From Mermis nigrescens (Eukaryota; Nematoda; Enoplea; Mermithida; Mermithidae), in the NCBI GenBank assembly GCA_036768485.1, contig JAVLUZ010000248.1, positions 15,317-79,316 on the forward strand: a stretch of DNA of 64,000 nt, written 5' to 3'. This document shows, one piece after another, positions 1 through 12,600 of this stretch. Position 1 is the first letter of the stretch. Each line of letters opens with the position of its first letter. The position numbers and the translations under genes are program-made. Below the pieces are notes generated by a model, which had not been told where the DNA came from, ran no database searches, and worked only from the letters and a program-made list of their open reading frames with translations.

Positions 1-75
1 TATGCTTATCAATGAATTTTGCAATTGTAATGTAAGTAGATGCATATTTTCCTATATATTTTGCATAATATCGTT

Positions 76-200
76 CGATTAGTTAGTTGACTGCTTAGAT
101 GATTAGTTGGTTGGTTATCGTGCGATTAGTTAGTTGACAGCTTAGATGATTAGTTGGTTGCTGGCTGACTAGTTGTTTAGTTGGTTGTTTGTTTAGTTAG
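76..200. repeat. 47-bp imperfect tandem repeat rich in GTTAGTT/GGTTG
   Basis: CGATTAGTTAGTTGAC starts at 76 and again at 123 (period 47), followed by a looser run of GTTG/TAGTT units to about 200. No coding potential; upstream of the RanBP3-like gene. Confidence 0.75.
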
Positions 201-485
201 CTGGCCCCGGGTTGACCCCATTACTCAGGTGTGGTTCAGGGTAAGATTATCATGGAGGGATGGATGGACTCCCGAATTTATATCATGGTAGTTGTGTTTA
301 TTATGCAAATTTAGATCGAAGTTTCTCGAAAATACATCTATTTCGGGTCCGAACCCCCGGCAGTCAGTACCTAACTTTTCGCCCCTCCAGCTGGGGGTAA
401 TAACCCCTCTCGCTCTTCTCCTTGTGCTTGTAAGACCTGATGACTGACATGAGTTCTATAGGTTGGGAAACAAATTACTCATATA

Positions 486-615
486 ATGTCAATGAAGGCA
501 AGCGATCCATCTTTGGATAATTTGACAGCTGGCCATTCGCGTCCCTTTGCGTTTCGACCGTCGAAGTTATCGGCTGTTACGGAAAAGATTTGGAAGAAAG
601 ACGGTTGCTCCTCCA
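486..615 (+). CDS. RanBP3-like exon 1 (putative start)
   Basis: The ATG at 486 (a second is at 492) opens 43 codons plus one base, including SRPFAFRPSKLSAV, which resembles a conserved N-terminal stretch of RanBP3. An acceptor-like TATAG ends at 461, only 24 bases upstream of the ATG, so it could be a spliced-leader acceptor or a normal splice site. The donor is A|GTACAT after 615 (phase 1), which fits exon 2 at 6358 as an AAC codon. The frame hits a stop (TAA) just after the donor. This is the least certain exon. Confidence 0.6.
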
Positions 616-3600
616 GTACATAAATATATATATATTTATTTATTTTCTATTTATTTCTTTATATTCAGGCACGAATCTTTGGAGGTGCATGGGGTACGGG
701 GTTCGGACCCCCCAAATTCAGAAAAATCGGAAAAATAGGACTTTTTAAACGCTATTTTGTACTATTCTTGGCCTTTTTGGGCTTAGTCTCTTCAAAAATT
801 AGTGTTGGTCCCCCCAAAATAGGACGGCCAGCTACGTGCCTGTTTATATTGGGAGAATTTTATTTCCTCTCATAGAACTTCTTTTTAAATTTGGCTTGTT
901 CCGTTTTTGAGGACTTAAATTTATGAGTATCATGGTGATTTTTAAAAATTCAACAATTTACGTGTAATGTTGTCTTGTTTATTGACTGCATGGATTTGCG
1001 AATTAAAATTCTTTTTAAAAGGAAGTGCTCGAGTTAATAAGGCATATAGTGCTGAACTTTAAAAAAATAGTTGCGTTTTTGCATCTAGGTACTGTACAGC
1101 CACCCCCATCTATAAAGGTACAGTGCTGGCCTCTGAAAAACCAGTCGATTTTTAACCTGAAAAAAGACCATCCCTTTTTACCATAACAAAAAGGATATGA
1201 CTGATGATATTATACTGGCAAACAAACTATGCCGTGAGGATTACAACTGACCCCTGATCTCTGTTCGGGTCTTTCAGAAACTTGAGATATAAATTTGTCG
1301 AAAAGTTCCAAAAAATTGCTGTTTTTATGATTTGTTTAAAGCATTTTAAAGGGTCAGTTTATCTACCCGTATTCGTATTTACTGGAATCTTTTATGTTTT
1401 CGCGTTAGACTCCCTTGCAGACTAATGTAAGAAAAACATTTAGTTGTCCTATGTCACCCACTTAGCTACAGTATACCTTCAAAGTCAAACCTGAAAAAAC
1501 CAGTTGTAACCTAAAAATCGAGTGTCAATTTTTACAAAACTCAGTAGGAATTTGCCTCGTAGCACCTTACATGATGCCTGATATTTATTTTTTACAAAAA
1601 ATGGGAATCACCCCAAAAACTGCCAAAAAAGTTCGATTGTAACCTGAAAAAAACCACTGTAAGCTGTAAAAAGACCAATGCTAAGTATACGTTGCCATGG
1701 CAACGAAATTACTTTTCATTAAGTTGCATAATTTTGCACTGATTCTTGCAGAGGATGTAGACGAGACTTATGTACCTAGAGTTGTCTTAATCACTTGTGA
1801 AATTCACAGAACTTTTAATAAAATTCAGAAAAAAATTATTGAATTTTATATAAATGTGATAAAATGAAGGGAAATATCAGAAAAGATAAATTTAAAAAAA
1901 TATGATCACGTAAGGTCAACTGACTTATTTACGCTGCAAAGCACGCACTTCGCATAACATTTTGGAGGTGGTTTTTTTATTTCTACTGATTTTTTTACCT
2001 TCCAAATGGGAATCGCTGGTTTTTTTATTTTTGACTTTGATCGATTTTTTCTCCAAGACTAAAGGAATCTATGAAATCAGCTAAGTGGCGAAAGATGGAG
2101 CCTCGGCGGGACATTGCTCTGATTATATAAGTTTCTAGACTGGGGTGCTTGCACAATGAATATATGCAAAAAACATGAAAAGTGGTTTTTTTTAGAGGTC
2201 ATGACTATATATAATCAGTGCAATCAGAGTTGTATAATTATAATTTAATTATATATTCATTTATTAAATATCATATAATAGTATAATCACAATCAGAGCT
2301 CCATCTTACTCCACTTCGTTGATTTTTCAAAAATTTTTTTCGTCTTTGAAAAATAATCGACCAAGTCAAAACTAAAAAAACTGGTAACTGAAAAATCCAA
2401 TTGGTAACTGAAAAAAACCATGTTACCTTGAAAAACCAGCCCCAAAACCCTGTGCTGCATGTATCACAATCGAACTTTTTTGTGATTTTTGTTGGGAGTT
2501 CCCGTACTTGCGGGAAAATGAGTATCAGGCAGGGGCGGATTTAAGGAGGGCGAAGGGGGTGGCCGTGCCCTTCCATTGGCCGAAACTGTTTGGCGAGATA
2601 AAGAGTGGATATGCAATTTGCAATGATTTTTGGCCGTCAGTGACCATAATTTCTTAAATTTTTCCGGCGCTACCCGCCGGATCACTGTTTCTCTTGTACG
2701 AGCCTTTTTGTACATGTACAAAGATTTCCGGAAAAGTCTTTGTACGAGCGAAAATTTCTTTGTACATACAACGTTTAGATATGCTATTGAATGTACACAT
2801 TTTTACACACTACTAGATTGTTATCTGTGACCCGCATGCTTCGCAAAAGGTGTAACTTTGTCCTAAATTCAGCTGGTTATATTAGATCGGCCCGAAACGC
2901 CAAAATTTTCATGAGTCTTAGGTTGAAATTACACATAAAATTCGACTCAGTAAGTTAGAAAAACTTGTGTTACACAATTATAAAATTATAAAGCGATTGC
3001 AATGTGCTGAGTGAATCTCATAATAGACACCGATTTGCTTATGAATTTAATGCAACGCAAAGATAAAAGAGTCAATTTTATCTTCAAACGGCGGAAAAAA
3101 GTGCAAAGTTGTTTAATAGTTCTTTTTTCTGCAAAAAATCTTTATAAAACAACAGAAATAGATGTAAAAGATGCTTAAATCTGTACAAAGATGCTTAAAG
3201 ATAGATTTTGGAGTGTTTAATGCCAGCGCTTGGAGCTAAATACAATGTAATTATGATATTCGGCGCGAAGCGCCCAAAATTCTTGAAATTTTGCTAAAAA
3301 AATACTAAAAAAAGTGTTAAAATTACTATTACTTTGCCCCAAAAAGTCTTTGTACGTTGTACAAAGATGGCTCCGAAAATCTTTGTACGAGCCTCAAAAT
3401 CTTTGTCTCGTACAAAAAAAACAGTGCGCCGGATGATACCTACCTATTAATGACATTTATTTACTTTCTTGGCGGCCTGGAAGCCAAAAACAATTTTAAC
3501 AGCAGAAACAGCTATTTTTTCATAGTTTTCTACTAATTTCAATTGAAAATTTCGATGTTCCGCATTCAATGCTATAAATAGAGGAAATCAAGCAGAAATC

Positions 3601-6600
3601 ATGCTTTTAGACGTCTATCCGCCTCGATTTCACAAATTTTCCGGCGGTTCGCGTCAGATTTTCTTTGAAGTCAAAGAAATTTAATGATTTTTCGCACAGA
3701 ATTGTCGAAAATTTTAAAATTCCTTGAAAAAATTGCGTCAAAGGTGATTTTATGTAAAAGTATACAGTGCAAAACACCGAAAAAAGGCTGTTTCGCGCGT
3801 TGAGGGCAAATTTTTGGACCTATTTTTGACTGTTTTTGGAAAAGTTGGGAGACCGCCCACCCCCTTAGGAAAATATTAGATCCAGTACTGGTATCAGGCA
3901 TCACGTCGTAAGACTTCACGAGGAACATTCCCGCAAAGTTTTATAGAAATGAACGCTTGTTTTTTCAAAGGTTGCAAGTTGTTTTTTTATTAGGTTCGAC
4001 TTTGAAGGTATACTGTTGCTCCATGGATAGGATATGACATCTGAATTTTTTTTAAGAACAGCCTGCACAGTGGTCTCGCGTAAAAATCTTGAAGATTACT
4101 ACAATTAAGAATACGGGTTGAATTAACGACTCTTAAAAATGCATGGAAAATGCGCAAAAAAATAGTGATTTTTCGGAACATTTAGTCAAATTTATATCTT
4201 ATGTTTCTGAATAATATGGAAATAGATCAGGCCTCAGTCGCGATCTACCTAGATGGCATAGTTCTTTCGACAGTTTAATGCCATCGGCCATTTCCGTCTA
4301 CTTACCGAGAAAATTGGTTATTTTTTAACTCCTAAATCCACTGGTTTTTTTAGGAGGACAGAACTTTATTTATTAACGAGATCCGATATCATTTAATAAT
4401 AAATTGAAACCTGTCTAGTTTGCGATTCATTTGCGACATATTATTCCTAAGAGGTTTTATTTGATTCTCTAGGATTTTCAAACAAGTATTAAAATGATGA
4501 CGTCACAATCCGTATTTTGAAATGAAGAGCTTAAAAGATCGTATTCCGTGATTCGAGCTGCATTTTTAGACTTTTTCTACTCAATATTTCGATACTCGAG
4601 GAACTTACAAAGTCCAACTTACATATCCACGCTATTTCCTCATTTAAATGTTCATCCCTAATTTCTAATCTACAAATCAAAACTTTTATTAAATAGATGT
4701 TTTTAAAATATCTATTTTCGTTAAAACTTGAAAAAAGCAAAAAAGCGTGCTACTCAGTGTTTTTTTGTACACGGTCCGTACATTTTGTACACACAAGTTT
4801 TTGGGTACTATAATATGATAGAGTAGCGATTTGAGTGTGGTAAAAACAGAGTCGTTCGACCTTAGGTAGTGTATTTTAGCTAATTTATGGGTTTCTGAGG
4901 GTAAAAATCACCAAGAATCGTCTTGAAACGGCACGAAGCGCCAAAAAATTTGACATTTTTTCTTTCAAAATGCAATTTCTGCGCCGAAAATTTTTGCGAA
5001 CTTTAAACCTTTTTTTGCGATTTTTGTCTTCCCAAAAATCTTTGTACATGTACAAAGACGGTCCCGAAAAGTCTTTGTACACCGGGAAAAATGTTTGCCG
5101 AATACAAAAAAAAAACCGTAGGGCTACTGTAATTTTTTTGCGAAAGTTCTTTGCGTGTCAGGGTGGATAATTTGGGTCACGAATGGATGCTAATTTTCTA
5201 TTAACTGGATTTCTCATTAACTTTTTTCAATTTTTTTAAGTTTTTAAATCGGAATTCTGTTAAATTTTTTTAAATTCGTGGACTAGTCAGTTTAAAAAAA
5301 TGAGGAAAAGATTAATCTCGTCATAAATTAGGAAAGCATAATCCGAATTTTGTGCATATGGACTGATATAAGGTGTTTTGCTTAAAATCTGAACGCTGAA
5401 GAGACGTGTCGTACGGGCTTTTAGGGACATATGAGTCTTGAAGACGAAAAAATGAAATTTTTGTAAAAAAATTGGATAAAATTGGATTCAATTGGGGAAG
5501 AGAATCGATTTTTCTTGCGGCAGGTCTTTTTAAATTATCCATGTACATTTTTTTAATTCAAGTCTTTTAGACTGTTTTAATTATAGTTTCCCAAGGTCGA
5601 AAGTTTAGAGAGGGGTGAAATCACGCGCAAAAAGCTCAAAATTTTGGGTGGAGGGTCCGCGGCCATTGGGGAAAGGGGCAGTAAATGACATACATGATCT
5701 GGTGCGGGGGCTGGGGTGCCACCCCCCGCAGAATCATTTTTCACCCCCCGCAAAAAATTTTTCACCCCCCCCCCACAGAATCGGCGATTTTTCACGATGT
5801 TTCCTAAACTTACCTGAAAATTGGGTAGGAAAAAAGTGTCTTTTTAAGGGTTTTTGCTATCTATTTGCTCAAAATCGCCAAATTTTCGCGCTTCGCGCCA
5901 TAGACATATATGTTTTAAGCGATATATTGGCCAATTTATTCGACTTTTTCGAAATTTTTTTCATGATTATATGCTCTAGAAGGATAGAGTATCGTCAGAA
6001 ACGCCAAAAAACGATGTTTTTCAACGCGTACCGACCATTTTTGGGCCCAAAAAGGCACTTTAGGTTTTCACCCCCCGCCCAGAATTCCCATGCTGTGCAT
6101 GCATGCGGAAGTGACCTCCGGAATTTTTGGCCGAAACAACGCTCGGTATAAACGGCAAACAAAAAAGTTAATTTTTGTCAAACGCGGGTGCAGGGGTCAA
6201 AAATTTTTCTGGCTTTGAGAGGATACTTTGGGTGGAGGAGATCTCCTCATCCTCCTCTTACATACTGCTTACCCGATTTCCGAATGTAAATTTTAAATTT
6301 TTATTTTATTTTTTACATTTTGTTTATTTATTTTTTATAAACCTTTATTATCATCAGACGATAACGACAGCTCGCACCCCAAGGAAAATTTGCATCTCGT
6401 TGACAAGCCATCGATTAAGTGCAATCAGGAAACTTTGTCTTCTTCTGATAAGAACGTTGCGAGCAGTTCAACATCAAAATCGTTCGTCTTTGGGCAAAAA
6501 ATCAGCGAAAGAGTTATCGTAAGATACTCGAAATGAAATAATATTTTAGGCAGCAACCGAATTCCGGAGGACCCGTTGGGGGAGGGGTGAAAAATGGCAA

Positions 6601-9600
6601 AAAAAAAGCGGGAAAAAGTCGAAAAACTCATTTTTGGCAGTCTGTGTGGGTAAATATTTTGCATTTTTTTGTTTTCAAATCTAAATTTTAAATTTTAATT
6701 TTTTAAATTTTCTTACTCTACAAATTTTAAATTTTGAGAATATTTCGAAATTCGAAATTTTAAATTTTAAAAACGTCTTCTAATTATTTGAAGTTTTTTC
6801 AATATTCCGAATTCGGGGCTCTTCTAATCTACCCCACGCTCATAGATGGTAGGGCACAAGATATTGGAAGAGGGTAGTCGACCATTTTTGGGAATGATCT
6901 TCTCAATTTTTGGCCAAAGAATGATTAAATTCATATTAAAAAATGTTGAAAGGATCCGTGAGTCTGCTGCCAAAAATTGGGATTGAAAAATCAGCCTTCC
7001 GGGGCGCTGGATCCACCATTCCTCTATTACAAATAGCCGCGAATCTAGGACTTTCCTAAGGAGGGCGGTACCCAAACGTTTCCAACAACAGTCAGGAATA
7101 CATTGTGTCCGTTCGTGGGCAGGAAGGAAATTCTGGGGGGGGTAAAGATGGGAAAAATCGACAAAAATGTTACTAAAAATACTAAAAATAGAGGGGTCTA
7201 AAGTAATCTTGGGGGGTTTCAACTTCTGGGGGTACGAACCATATGTAGGCAGCAAGTAAATTCTGGGGGTGCAAGATTTTTTGAAGGTCAAAAAAATGGC
7301 CTTAAAAATTGTGGTATGGCGATAAAAACACCATTTTTCGACGTTTCTCATCAAGCACTATCCATTGACATCAAAAAATTGCGAAGAAAAAACGAGAGAA
7401 AAAAATTTCAAAAATTGAATTCTGGGGGGTTATTTTGGTTTCTGGGGGGGTGCAAACCCCCCCAAACCCCCCACGACCAGGCGTGGTACGAACTCTCCCA
7501 ACCCCCTCCCCACGTTCGTGTGGGATTGTGTCCCACCTTATTTTCCCACCTGTTTTTTCATAATAATTATACTAATTCTTATTATCTATTAATGATTTTT
7601 TGACATTTTTGGAAGGTCCAATTGCAAACTAGATGACATGATTTGGTTGTGTTTGCTTGTTCATGGTACATATAAGCTACAGAAGTTTGTGCAAACCTTA
7701 GTTTTTGCAGGTTGTCCCACCTATGTAAGCATTGAAAGTATTAAGTCAATCAATTCTTAATATTTTTGAAAATTTTTTTTCGATTGCATATAGAATGTCT
7801 AATGGGCAGACATATGCAGGCACGTAGCTGTGGGGGGGACTGGGGGGTCCGGACCCCCCAAAATTCAGAAAAAAACCGGAAAAATAGGACTTTTTACACG
7901 TTATTTTGTGCTATTTTTGGCTTAGACCCCCCAAAATTGGTGTTGGTCCCCCCAAAATAGAAGGGCCAGCTACGTGCCTGGACATATGACAGGGGATGGG
8001 GGATTTTTCACCCAGAGTTGGCTGCCCCTTTGATTTTTGAGAAAAAACAACATATTTTCTCGCACTTTTTAGGTGTTTTTGTGTTTTTTGGTCGTTAGTC
8101 AAAATTGAAGGTCGTTCACACCCCCACCAAATGTAAGCGGGGATTGACCTTCCAAAATTTCGAGCCGTTACATGTATGCTAAATAGGCCATTCTACTAAC
8201 AAATTTTGGCATGATTTGTTGCATTCTCTCTGAAATGAAGCATTTTTAACTAACTTTTCTTCGTCATGCAAAATTTTACTGGCCTTTGGCAGCGATTTAT
8301 TTGCGTAAACCTATCAACAATTTTTTATTGATCCACAAGCAATCGTTTATTGCTTTAGTGGTCTGAATATAAGTTCAAAAAGGAAAGACTGTCAAAAATG
8401 AAAGGTGTGCACCATACATGCACAGTACCTAAAGTGCCTTTTTAGGGCCTAAAATGGCCGGTACGCGTTAAAAAACATCGTTTTTTTGGCGTTTCTGACG
8501 ATACTCTATCCTTCTAGAGCATGAAATCATGAAAAAAATTTCGAAAAAAATCGAATAAATTGACCAATATGTCGCTTAAAAACATGAATATATGGCGCGA
8601 AGCGCCGAAAATTTGGCGATTTTGAGCAAATAGATAGCCAAAAACCCTTAAAAAGACACTTTTTCTACCAATTTTCAGGTAAGTTTAGGAAACTTTTGAA
8701 AAATCGCCAATTCTGGGGGGTGAAAAATTTTTTGCGGGGCTGAAAAATGATTCTGCGGGGGTGAAACCCCCAAACCTCCCAAGATCATGTATGGTGTGCA
8801 CTATGATGTGCAGTTTGCACCATGAACAAGCAAAGCCGATTAAACCCTGTTAGTTTGTTCTCTACTGGACCTTCGTTTTCGGAAAAAATTATCAAAAAGT
8901 AATAAGGATTAACGGAGTGAGTTATTACGAAAAAATGTTGAATACTTGGGTGGACCAGTGTTTTTTGTACTAGGTTCGTTTGTACATGTACAAAGATGGT
9001 TCCTAAAAGTCTTTGTACATTTTGTACACAAATTTTGGGCTGCTATAATATGGTATATACAGTAGCGATTTTAGTATGGCGAAAACAGAGTTGTTCGACC
9101 TTTGGTCGTGAATTTTAGCTAATTTCTGGGTTTCGGAAGTGAAAAATCATGTAATAATCGTCTCAAAACGGCGCGAAGCGCCGAAAAATTTGACATTTTT
9201 TCTTTCAGAATGTAATTTCTGATATTATAAACATATATGAACAGACAGTTACCCATTGTCGCGCGAAGCGCCGAAAATTTTTGCGAATTTTAAACCTTTT
9301 TTGCACTTTTTGTCTTCCCAAAATCTTTGTACATGTACAAAGACTGTCTCCAAAAAGTCTTTGTACATCTGGAAAAATCTTTGCCTAATACAAAACAAAC
9401 ACTGAGGTGGACAACCTGTTGTATGTACATATGTTCAAAAACTTGCCCATCACGCGCGAAATAGCGTTTTTTCGGCGTTTTGCGTTGTCTACTTTATATT
9501 TAGAATCACTTTTGACGCAACATTTTTTTCGAAAACTTTTAAATTTTCGACAATTTCATAAGAAAAAATCATCAAGTTTCTTTGACTAAGCAGAAATCTG

Positions 9601-12600
9601 AAGCAAAGCGCCGGGGAATTGGTGAAAAATCAGGCGGGGGTGTTTAGAAGCCTAATTTACAGCTTGATTTCGTGTATTTGGAGCATTTGACGCGAAAGGT
9701 CGAAATTTTTCGATTGAATATGGAAGGAAACTATGCAGGAATAGCTGTTTCTGCGGTTGAAATTGTTTTAAACCTATTCTATGACCAAAAATGGCTTTCG
9801 GGTCGTCAAGAAATTAAATAAATGTCATCAAAATGTAATATCCGGCGCAATGCTCCGGAACAACTAATTTGGGCCATTGGAGGGGTAGAGGCATATATAT
9901 AACAGAGGGGATCGGGTCCCCTACCCAAAGTCGGACGTTCTCCCTATCCTTCCCCAAAGCCAGAAAATTTTTGACCCCCCTCCCCTTTTTTGGAAAAAAT
10001 CTAATTTTTTGACCGTTTTTTACGTTTTATGGCCGTTTAGGTCATTTACCCCCCCCCTTAAAAGTGGCTGGGAATTCCTTCCCCCCAATTTCGAGCCGTT
10101 ACATGTATATATGGGTGGAGGGAGTATAGAATATATTTTTATATAGCCTCCTGAAATCCTTCAATTCGCTCCTCGTAGGCACGTAGCTGGTCGTCAAATT
10201 TGGAGGGACTAAGCCCAAAAAGTCCAAAAATAGCACAAAATAACGTTTAAAAAGTCCTATTTTTCCGATTTTTCTGAATTTGGGGGGACGGTCCGAATTC
10301 CCTATTCTTCCCAGAGATATATGCCTGGCTCCTCCTTATATGTATGTTCGCGCATATGTATTTTTTGATTTTATTAATTATTTGAAATGTATAAATATTT
10401 ATAAAATATGGAATACATAATTAAGTACATATTTTTATAAGTGATTAAATAAAAGTGATAATGTATTCTAATTTTGCAGATTAATGACGCAACGAAATGC
10501 TCAGAGGTTCAACCCATTATTGAGCCAAAAATTAATGATTTTAAATCTCTGCAGAAGAGCGACGAAAATTCGGAAGCTGAGTCTAGCAGCAGTTCTTTGG
10601 AAAAAACGAAACGTGAGCTGATTTTTAGAGCATTTATGAGTTTTTGAATTTTTTGAATTAATTTTTGATTTTTTTAAAAAATTATCTCTTGTCGTTGGAT
10701 TTTCAAAAGAATATTAATTTTATAATTTTTTATTATGCGTACAAAGCCAGGATTGACAGATGGTTAACATTTTATATGGAAAGAAAAGGCCTACGCTAAT
10801 ATGTAGTAAGAAGTCATCGGTACGAGAAAGAATCGAGAAAGAAGAAGGAGAATCTAGGGAGAAAAAATAGATCGATAAATTTAGAAAAAGAAGATGCTAA
10901 AAGAAAAAATGAACAAAAGGAAAAAAAGAGATAGAAGTGCGGCATGATATTAAAAAGAGAGATACAAAAATGACTCAGCACACTAATTTACCTAGAAAAG
11001 AGGCGCAAAAGTCTAAATGTAGCAGAAAAAGTAGGCAGGATCATATACAGAAATCTTACGCAAGCACGTAGCTGGCCATCTTATTTTGGGGGGACCAACA
11101 CCAATTTTTGGGGGTACTAAGCCCAAAAAGTCCAAAAATAGCACAAAATAACCTTTAAAAAGCCCCATTTTTCCGATTTTTCCTGAATTTTTGGGGGGTC
11201 CGGACCATACGTGGGCAGCACCAAAATTCTGGGGGGTGCACATTTTTATAAAAAGGTCAAAAAATGGCCTCAAAACTGGTGGTATGGCGAAAAACACCAT
11301 TTTTAAACGTTTCTCATCGAGCACTATCCATTGGCATCAAAAACTGCGAGGAAAAAAATTTCAAAATTGAATCCTGGGGGGATGCATTTTGGTTTCTCGG
11401 GTGTGCATACCCCCACAAACCCCCCACGCCCAGGTGTGGTCCGAATCCACCAATTCCCCGCCAGAGATTCGTGCCTGATCTTACACTCAAAAAATGTAAT
11501 AAATCATATAAACAGACGAGGTCAGCATAAAACCTTTTCTTTTATGTTTCGCATAATGTATAAGTTGGACGGCATTTTCAAGATTCAATATATAGGCCGT
11601 ATTGTCACATGTGCGAAATAAGAGAACTAAAAAAATAATTAGCGTAGTAGATCATTTAGAAATTAATGAAATATATTAAACATTTTAATTATAGTAAATT
11701 AACAGAAAATTGATTGTTTCTTCAATTTATGTTCAGTTAGTGAATCTTGACATAAAATTGGTGCGAGTATTTGAACGAGGGGTGCTTTAAAACCGTTGCC
11801 TCACGTTCGGAAAGTCAGAAAATGAAAAGAAAAAATGTTTAAAAATATTCAGAAAATAATCTGAAAATCAGAAGAAAAAAACTTAAAAAACGCGAATTGA
11901 CTTCGAGAAGCCTTGAATTTAAAACATTCGGTCACATACGTATTCGTTCTTCTTTTTTTATTTTTTACGTAGTTTCAATTTTATTCTTTATTCTAGTCCA
12001 CGTTTTGTTCTTCATTCCTTCTTGCTAATTTTCAAGCACGTAGCTGGCCGTCCTATTTGGGGGGGCAACACCAAGTTCGGGGGACTAAGCCCAAAAAGTC
12101 CAAAAATAATACAAAATAACGTTTAAAAGCCCTATTTTTCTGAATTTCGGGGTCTGAACCGATACCCCTATTACCCCTCCCCCAGAGATACAGCCTGCTA
12201 ATTTTAAATTCCATAATATTTTGTTCTAACACGCTTATTTCCGTAAAAAATTTAAATTAAAACTTCAATCTCCCTGTTCAACAAACGCAGGCACGTATCT
12301 CTGTGGGGAATGGCGGGGTTCGGATCCCTCCCGATATTCAGGAAAATTGGAGAAATAGGACTTTTTAAACGTTATTTTGTGCTATTTCCGGCCTTTTTGG
12401 GCTTAGCTTTCCCCCAAATTGGTGCTGGTCCACACCTGGAGGTGGGGGTAGGGGTTTGGGGTAGTGCACCCTCCGAGAAATCAAAATATCCCCCAGAAAC
12501 CAAATCCCCCCCCAAATTCAATTTTTAAAAAATTGAATTTTCGCAATTTTTTGATGCCAATGGATAGTGAGTGCTTGATGAGAAACGTTGAAAAATAGTG

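Larger units (their letters stand above)
1137..4351. mobile_element. 3.2-kb inverted-repeat element hosting G and F
   Basis: Arms of roughly 350 bp are inverted: AAACCAGTCGATTT, ACTATGCC, CCCTGATCT, TTTCAGAAAC, ATATAAATTTG and CAGTATACCTTCAAAGTC at 1137-1480 reappear reversed at about 3990-4351. Much of the middle is a G element with F inside it. No ORF or clear target duplication was found. The interior also has repeated AACTGAAAAA(A)CCA motifs. Confidence 0.6.

Noticed and set aside
5615..6151. 178-codon ORF on the + strand
   Set aside because: It reads through the CACCCCCCGC blocks of family E; the same DNA in other E copies is not open, and there is no domain or splice context.
6824..7354. 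176-codon ORF on the - strand
   Set aside because: It covers C and B element sequence; no recognisable protein features.
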